The notes below the pieces were generated by a model. That model searched no databases. It saw only the letters and a program-made list of their open reading frames with translations, and was not told where the DNA came from. Of a DNA stretch of 64,000 nucleotides, positions 60,955 to 64,000 are shown in pieces. The first letter of the stretch is position 1. Every line of letters begins with the position of its first letter. Position numbers and translations under genes: made by a program. Origin of the DNA: Phenylobacterium sp. (GTDB lineage: Bacteria > Pseudomonadota > Alphaproteobacteria > Caulobacterales > Caulobacteraceae); NCBI GenBank assembly GCA_018001015.1, contig JAGNIV010000002.1:62001-126000 (forward strand), given 5' to 3'.

Positions 60955-62451
60955 ATGACTGATACCTCCAAGCAGATCGAGGGCCGCACCGGCCCGTGGG
61001 AAATTGTCCTGGGGCTGGAAATCCACGCCCAGGTGGCCTCGAAGGCCAAGTTGTTCTCCGGCGCGGCCGTCGGCTTCGGCGCCGGCCCCAACGAGCAAGT
61101 GAGCCTGGTCGACGCCGCCATGCCGGGCATGCTGCCGGTGATCAATCGCTTCTGCGTGGAGCAGGCGGTGAAGACCGGCCTTGGCCTGAAGGCCCAGATC
61201 AACCTGCGCTCCAGCTTCGACCGCAAGAACTACTTCTATCCCGACCTGCCGCAGGGCTATCAGATCAGCCAGTTCAAGGATCCCGTGGTGGGCGAGGGCG
61301 AGGTTCTCGTCGAGCATGACGACGGCTCCACCTTCACCGTGCGCATCGAGCGCCTGCACCTGGAGCAGGACGCCGGCAAGTCGCTGCACGACCAGGATCC
61401 CAACGCCACTTATGTGGACCTGAACCGCGCCGGCACCGCCCTGATGGAGATCGTCTCCAAGCCCGACATGCGCTCGTCGGCGGAGGCCGCGGCCTATGTG
61501 AAGAAGGTCCGCACCATCCTGGTCTATCTGGGCACCTGCGACGGCGACATGGAGAAGGGTAACCTGCGAGCCGACGTCAACGTCTCGGTCTGCCGCCCGG
61601 GCGCCTACGAGAAGTTCCGCGAAACCGGCGACTTCAGCCACCTCGGCACGCGCTGCGAGATCAAGAACGTCAACTCCTACCGCTACATCCAGCAGGCCAT
61701 CGAGTACGAGGCCCGCCGGCAGATCGAGATCATCGAGGACGGCGGCAAGATCGACCAGGAGACCCGGCTGTTCGACCCCACCAAGGTCGAGACCCGCTCC
61801 ATGCGGACCAAGGAAGAGGCGCACGACTACCGCTACTTCCCAGATCCCGACCTGCTGCCCCTGGTGCTGGATTCCGCCTGGGTGAAGCGGATCGAAGATT
61901 CCCTGCCGGAACTGCCGGACGCCAAGAAGGCCCGCCTGCAATCGCAGTACGGCCTATCGGCCTATGACGCCGGCGTGCTGATCACCGAGCAGGCCCGCGC
62001 CGACTTCTTCGAGGAAGCCGCCAAGGGCCGGGACGCCAAGCTGACCTCCAACTGGGTGACCAACGAACTGGCCGCCCGACTGACGGCGGCCGGCCAGGAC
62101 ATCGGCGACAGCCCGCTGAAGCCGGCCGACATCGCCGAGATGGTCCAACTGATCGAAGAGGACGTGATCTCCTCCAAGATCGCCAAGGACGTGTTCGACC
62201 GCATGTGGGCCGGTGAGGGCGGGGCGCGCGCCATCGTCGAGAAGCAGGGCCTGCAGCAGGTCTCTGATACCGGGGCCCTGGAGGCGATGATCGACAAGCT
62301 GATCGCCGCCAATCCCGGTCAGGCCGCGGCGGTGAAGGAAAAGCCCCAGGCCATCGGCTGGTTCGTGGGCCAGTTGATGAAGGAGACCGGGGGCAAGGCC
62401 AATCCGGGCACGGTCAACCAACTCCTGAAGGCCAAGCTCGGGATCGACTGA
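60955..62451 (+). CDS. gatB: Asp/Glu-tRNA amidotransferase subunit B
   Basis: 498 residues. N-terminal catalytic domain: [50 protein letters not shown] and the tRNA-3'-end region with [10 protein letters not shown]; the C-terminal helical tail (about 370-498) binds the tRNA core. Phosphorylates and amidates misacylated tRNAs with ammonia from GatA. Absence of gatB next to gatA is normal in this group. Confidence 0.96.
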   Translation: MTDTSKQIEGRTGPWEIVLGLEIHAQVASKAKLFSGAAVGFGAGPNEQVSLVDAAMPGMLPVINRFCVEQAVKTGLGLKAQINLRSSFDRKNYFYPDLPQGYQISQFKDPVVGEGEVLVEHDDGSTFTVRIERLHLEQDAGKSLHDQDPNATYVDLNRAGTALMEIVSKPDMRSSAEAAAYVKKVRTILVYLGTCDGDMEKGNLRADVNVSVCRPGAYEKFRETGDFSHLGTRCEIKNVNSYRYIQQAIEYEARRQIEIIEDGGKIDQETRLFDPTKVETRSMRTKEEAHDYRYFPDPDLLPLVLDSAWVKRIEDSLPELPDAKKARLQSQYGLSAYDAGVLITEQARADFFEEAAKGRDAKLTSNWVTNELAARLTAAGQDIGDSPLKPADIAEMVQLIEEDVISSKIAKDVFDRMWAGEGGARAIVEKQGLQQVSDTGALEAMIDKLIAANPGQAAAVKEKPQAIGWFVGQLMKETGGKANPGTVNQLLKAKLGID

Positions 62452-62467
62452 CCCGCCAAAAAGAATG

Positions 62468-62497
62468 GAGGCTCCGGAGCCTGAGCGCCGGGGCCTC
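62468..62497. terminator. hairpin after gatB
   Basis: GAGGCTCCGG (62468-62477) pairs with CCGGGGCCTC (62488-62497) with one G-T, around ten bases. Only TTC follows, so a weak terminator; it lies between gatB and the converging RcnB-type gene. Confidence 0.5.
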
Positions 62498-62519
62498 TTC
62501 ATGTCTGGCTGACGCCAGC

Positions 62520-62951
62520 TTAGTTGTTGTTGATGATCTCGAAGATGATGCCGGTGGCGATCGCCGCCAGCACGTAGTCGTTGCCGGCCCGGTACCAGGC
62601 GTAGCCGCGCGGCGGCTGGCGCAGGCGGTAGCGACCGTAGTCATAGACCGGATAGCCCCGATAATAGGCCGGCAGCGGCGCTCCGCGCCGCCACTGGTTG
62701 TAGCCGGGGCGGTAGTAGGGATTGCCGTAATAGGCCTGGGGTGGGGGGCCATAGTTCCACCGGTCCCCGTAATAGTAGCCGTTGTGGCGGCCCCGATCCC
62801 AGTCGCGCCGGTCATAGCGATCGGGACCGCGGTGGTCGCGCCGATCCCTGTGATCGCGATAGTAGCCCTGCGCCTGGGCGGCTGTCGCCGTGGCGGCCAT
62901 GGGGCCGGCGACGGCCGCGACGGCGGCCAGGCTCAAGATCAGACGTTTCAT
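62520..62951 (-). CDS. RcnB-type periplasmic protein (1)
   Basis: 143 residues from ATG 62951. Signal peptide MKRLILSLAAVAAVAGPMAA followed by a low-complexity, His/Arg/Asp/Tyr-rich segment (DHRDRRDHRGPDRYDRRDWD) that could bind metal. The C-terminal RcnB-like domain reads RRGAPLPAYYRGYPVYDYG, RLRQPPRGYAWYRAGNDYVL, and ends AAIATGIIFEIINNN. RcnB in E. coli modulates Ni/Co export in the periplasm. A second copy lies upstream at 63074. Confidence 0.82.
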   Translation of the reverse strand: MKRLILSLAAVAAVAGPMAATATAAQAQGYYRDHRDRRDHRGPDRYDRRDWDRGRHNGYYYGDRWNYGPPPQAYYGNPYYRPGYNQWRRGAPLPAYYRGYPVYDYGRYRLRQPPRGYAWYRAGNDYVLAAIATGIIFEIINNN

Positions 62952-63073
62952 GCCCACGTCTCCTTCACCACGCCCTGACGGGCGGACATCCCTCGAACCT
63001 CACGATGGCCCGGTCAGGCTGAACCGCGCCTGAACGCCTCGTGCGGGGAAGAACGCCGCGCCCGCGGTGAGGT

Positions 63074-63562
63074 TCAGGGGAAGGTGACGATGCTCGTGAC
63101 CTCGCCGGTGGAGGTGCTGGCCCGGATGTATTCGTTGCCAACCTTGTACCAGGCGTAGCCGCGCTTGCGGGCCAGGCGGTTGTCGGTGACCATGTAGCCG
63201 CGGAAGTAGGGCGGCAGGATCAGGCCGGGCCGGAAGGCGCTGCGGCCCGGCTCGTACTGTTCGAAATAGCCCATGTTGTTTTGGCCGCCACCGGGCGGGG
63301 CGTAGTAGCTGCTGCCCGCCGGCGGCGGCGGGCGGTAACCTTGGCGATTGTCCTGGTGGCCGCTGTGATAGCCGTAGTTGCGGTCGTCCTGCGGATAGCT
63401 GTCGCGGCGCGCGCCGTAATCGTAACAGTCGCAGCGTTCCTCACGGCTCTCGCGGCTATAGCTTGAGCGGGAATCCCAGGATTGGGCCTGGGCGGCGGCG
63501 GAGATCGCCAGGCCGCCGGAAAGCGCCGCCAGGGCGGTCATGCTCAATCCAAAACGCTTCAC
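63074..63562 (-). CDS. RcnB-type periplasmic protein (2)
   Basis: 162 residues from GTG 63562 (a start at 63649 is possible but lacks a signal peptide directly). Signal peptide MKRFGLSMTALAALSGGLAI with AQA cleavage, then a Ser/Arg/Tyr-rich stretch with CDCYDYG, and the C-terminal domain YFRGYMVTDNRLARKRGYAW followed by YKVGNEYIRASTSTGEVTSI. It shares the domain order of the protein at 62520 but not its low-complexity segment. Confidence 0.75.
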   Translation of the reverse strand: MKRFGLSMTALAALSGGLAISAAAQAQSWDSRSSYSRESREERCDCYDYGARRDSYPQDDRNYGYHSGHQDNRQGYRPPPPAGSSYYAPPGGGQNNMGYFEQYEPGRSAFRPGLILPPYFRGYMVTDNRLARKRGYAWYKVGNEYIRASTSTGEVTSIVTFP

Positions 63563-63904
63563 GCCGGTCTCTCCCGCTCGAATCGCCCCCAGGCGCAGCC
63601 AGGGGGTGTGTTCCACAGGGCTACGCAATCTAAGCGCGGCTGTAAGCACTCTTCGCGCTCCGCGCGATGAAGGCTCGCGTGGGGCGTTAACCGCGAGCCC
63701 TCGAGATCACCCAATATGGGTATACAGCGGCGGTGGAGACTACCCGGCGAGTAACGCTGGCGAATGCTGCTTTGAACTGCGGCCGAACAACGCAGCCTTT
63801 GAGTTTAACCATATGTTTAGTCGCTATCGACTTCTCTGGTGTCGTGAAGATCGGAGACACGCCCTCAGAATGGGGGAAGGCCGATCAGGAGAGGGAATTT
63901 AGTC
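63563..63904. other. intergenic region with a hairpin and a CtrA-like half site
   Basis: No gene recognised. A perfect 8-bp hairpin, GGCTCGCG (63672-63679) and CGCGAGCC (63692-63699), lies near the left end. TTAACCAT (63805-63812) matches the CtrA half-site consensus, about 93 nt upstream of the ATG at 63905. AGGAGAGGG just before that ATG is a strong ribosome site. Confidence 0.5.
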
Positions 63905-64000
63905 ATGCTTACGAGCGTGGAACCGGAAGGCGGCCTGCCGCTGCCGACCGCCGACGCCTCCGGGGACGAACTGTTCCGCATGGGCCTGCTGTACTCGACC
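63905..64000 (+). CDS. 5' end of an unidentified gene (cut by window edge)
   Basis: The first 32 codons from ATG 63905 read MLTSVEPEGGLPLPTADAS and then GDELFRMGLLYST, running off the right edge. AGGAGAGGG precedes the ATG at good distance. LFRMGLLYST could be the entry helix of a Sel1/TPR-like repeat protein, but too little is visible to decide. Confidence 0.6.
   Translation, partial: MLTSVEPEGGLPLPTADASGDELFRMGLLYST

Overview
The window is GC-rich chromosomal DNA from an alphaproteobacterium, most likely a member of the Caulobacteraceae (Caulobacter/Phenylobacterium-like). The support is direct: a DivK-PleD cell-cycle pair, a MipZ division-site ATPase with a GANTC (CcrM-type) site in its promoter, GatCAB, phasin, and the gene order pyrB-pyrC'-plsY-dprA-topA-rnr-nudix-rpmG. 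I cannot fix the genus. Gene density is about 90 percent. I see no prophage, insertion sequence or CRISPR array; the signs of change are small (repeats, one frameshifted gene, one eroded sigma-factor fragment).

Layout. 1-6200: propionyl-CoA carboxylase genes (pccB 3' end, pccA) interleaved with a 2-TM ion channel, an APH-like kinase, msrB, DUF805, lipB and a solo FliN-like gene. 6224-9323: tRNA-Leu(GAG), mgtE and a membrane-tailed GH24 lysozyme. 9414-23634: a leucine/isovalerate degradation set in three pieces (ivd; mccB; liuC-mccA), separated by small lipoproteins, an XRE regulator, an anti-sigma gene with a sigma remnant, a cNMP-binding patatin, and a LysR/cyclase/quinone-oxidoreductase locus. 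23636-31565: panC, mipZ, a membrane J-domain protein, a SPOR-containing PBP, a phasin with likely PhaR operators, a ridA-gdpD-GNAT operon, DUF4287 and HIT. 31572-40522: a MASE1 hybrid kinase, clpS-clpA, dinB, a HAD protein, divK-pleD. 41362-56215: rpmG, nudix, rnr, GFA, an AAA ATPase, topA, dprA, plsY, a frameshifted kinase with arsR, the pyrB-LOG-pyrC' operon, a DUF4160/DUF2442 pair behind a near-perfect inverted repeat, and ruvX. 56368-64000: a hybrid kinase whose H-box histidine is an arginine, gatC-gatA-gatB, an exported protein, two RcnB-type proteins, and the start of a further gene.

The most interesting signals are below gene level. A composite palindromic repeat (5003-5118 and, inverted, 19944-20060, with one half at 1158-1210) ends in TAG on both sides, and at both full copies these ends are the stop codons of both converging genes. 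Four other convergent pairs stop on a single shared CTAG. A 22-codon ORF at 13515-13583 has a Shine-Dalgarno sequence almost fully complementary to the 16S rRNA tail, a sigma70-like promoter upstream and a strong hairpin downstream. The DUF4160/DUF2442 pair looks like an autoregulated two-gene module. The kinase without a phosphoacceptor histidine and the dihydroorotase homologue without metal ligands are both large intact proteins that have probably lost the classical activity.
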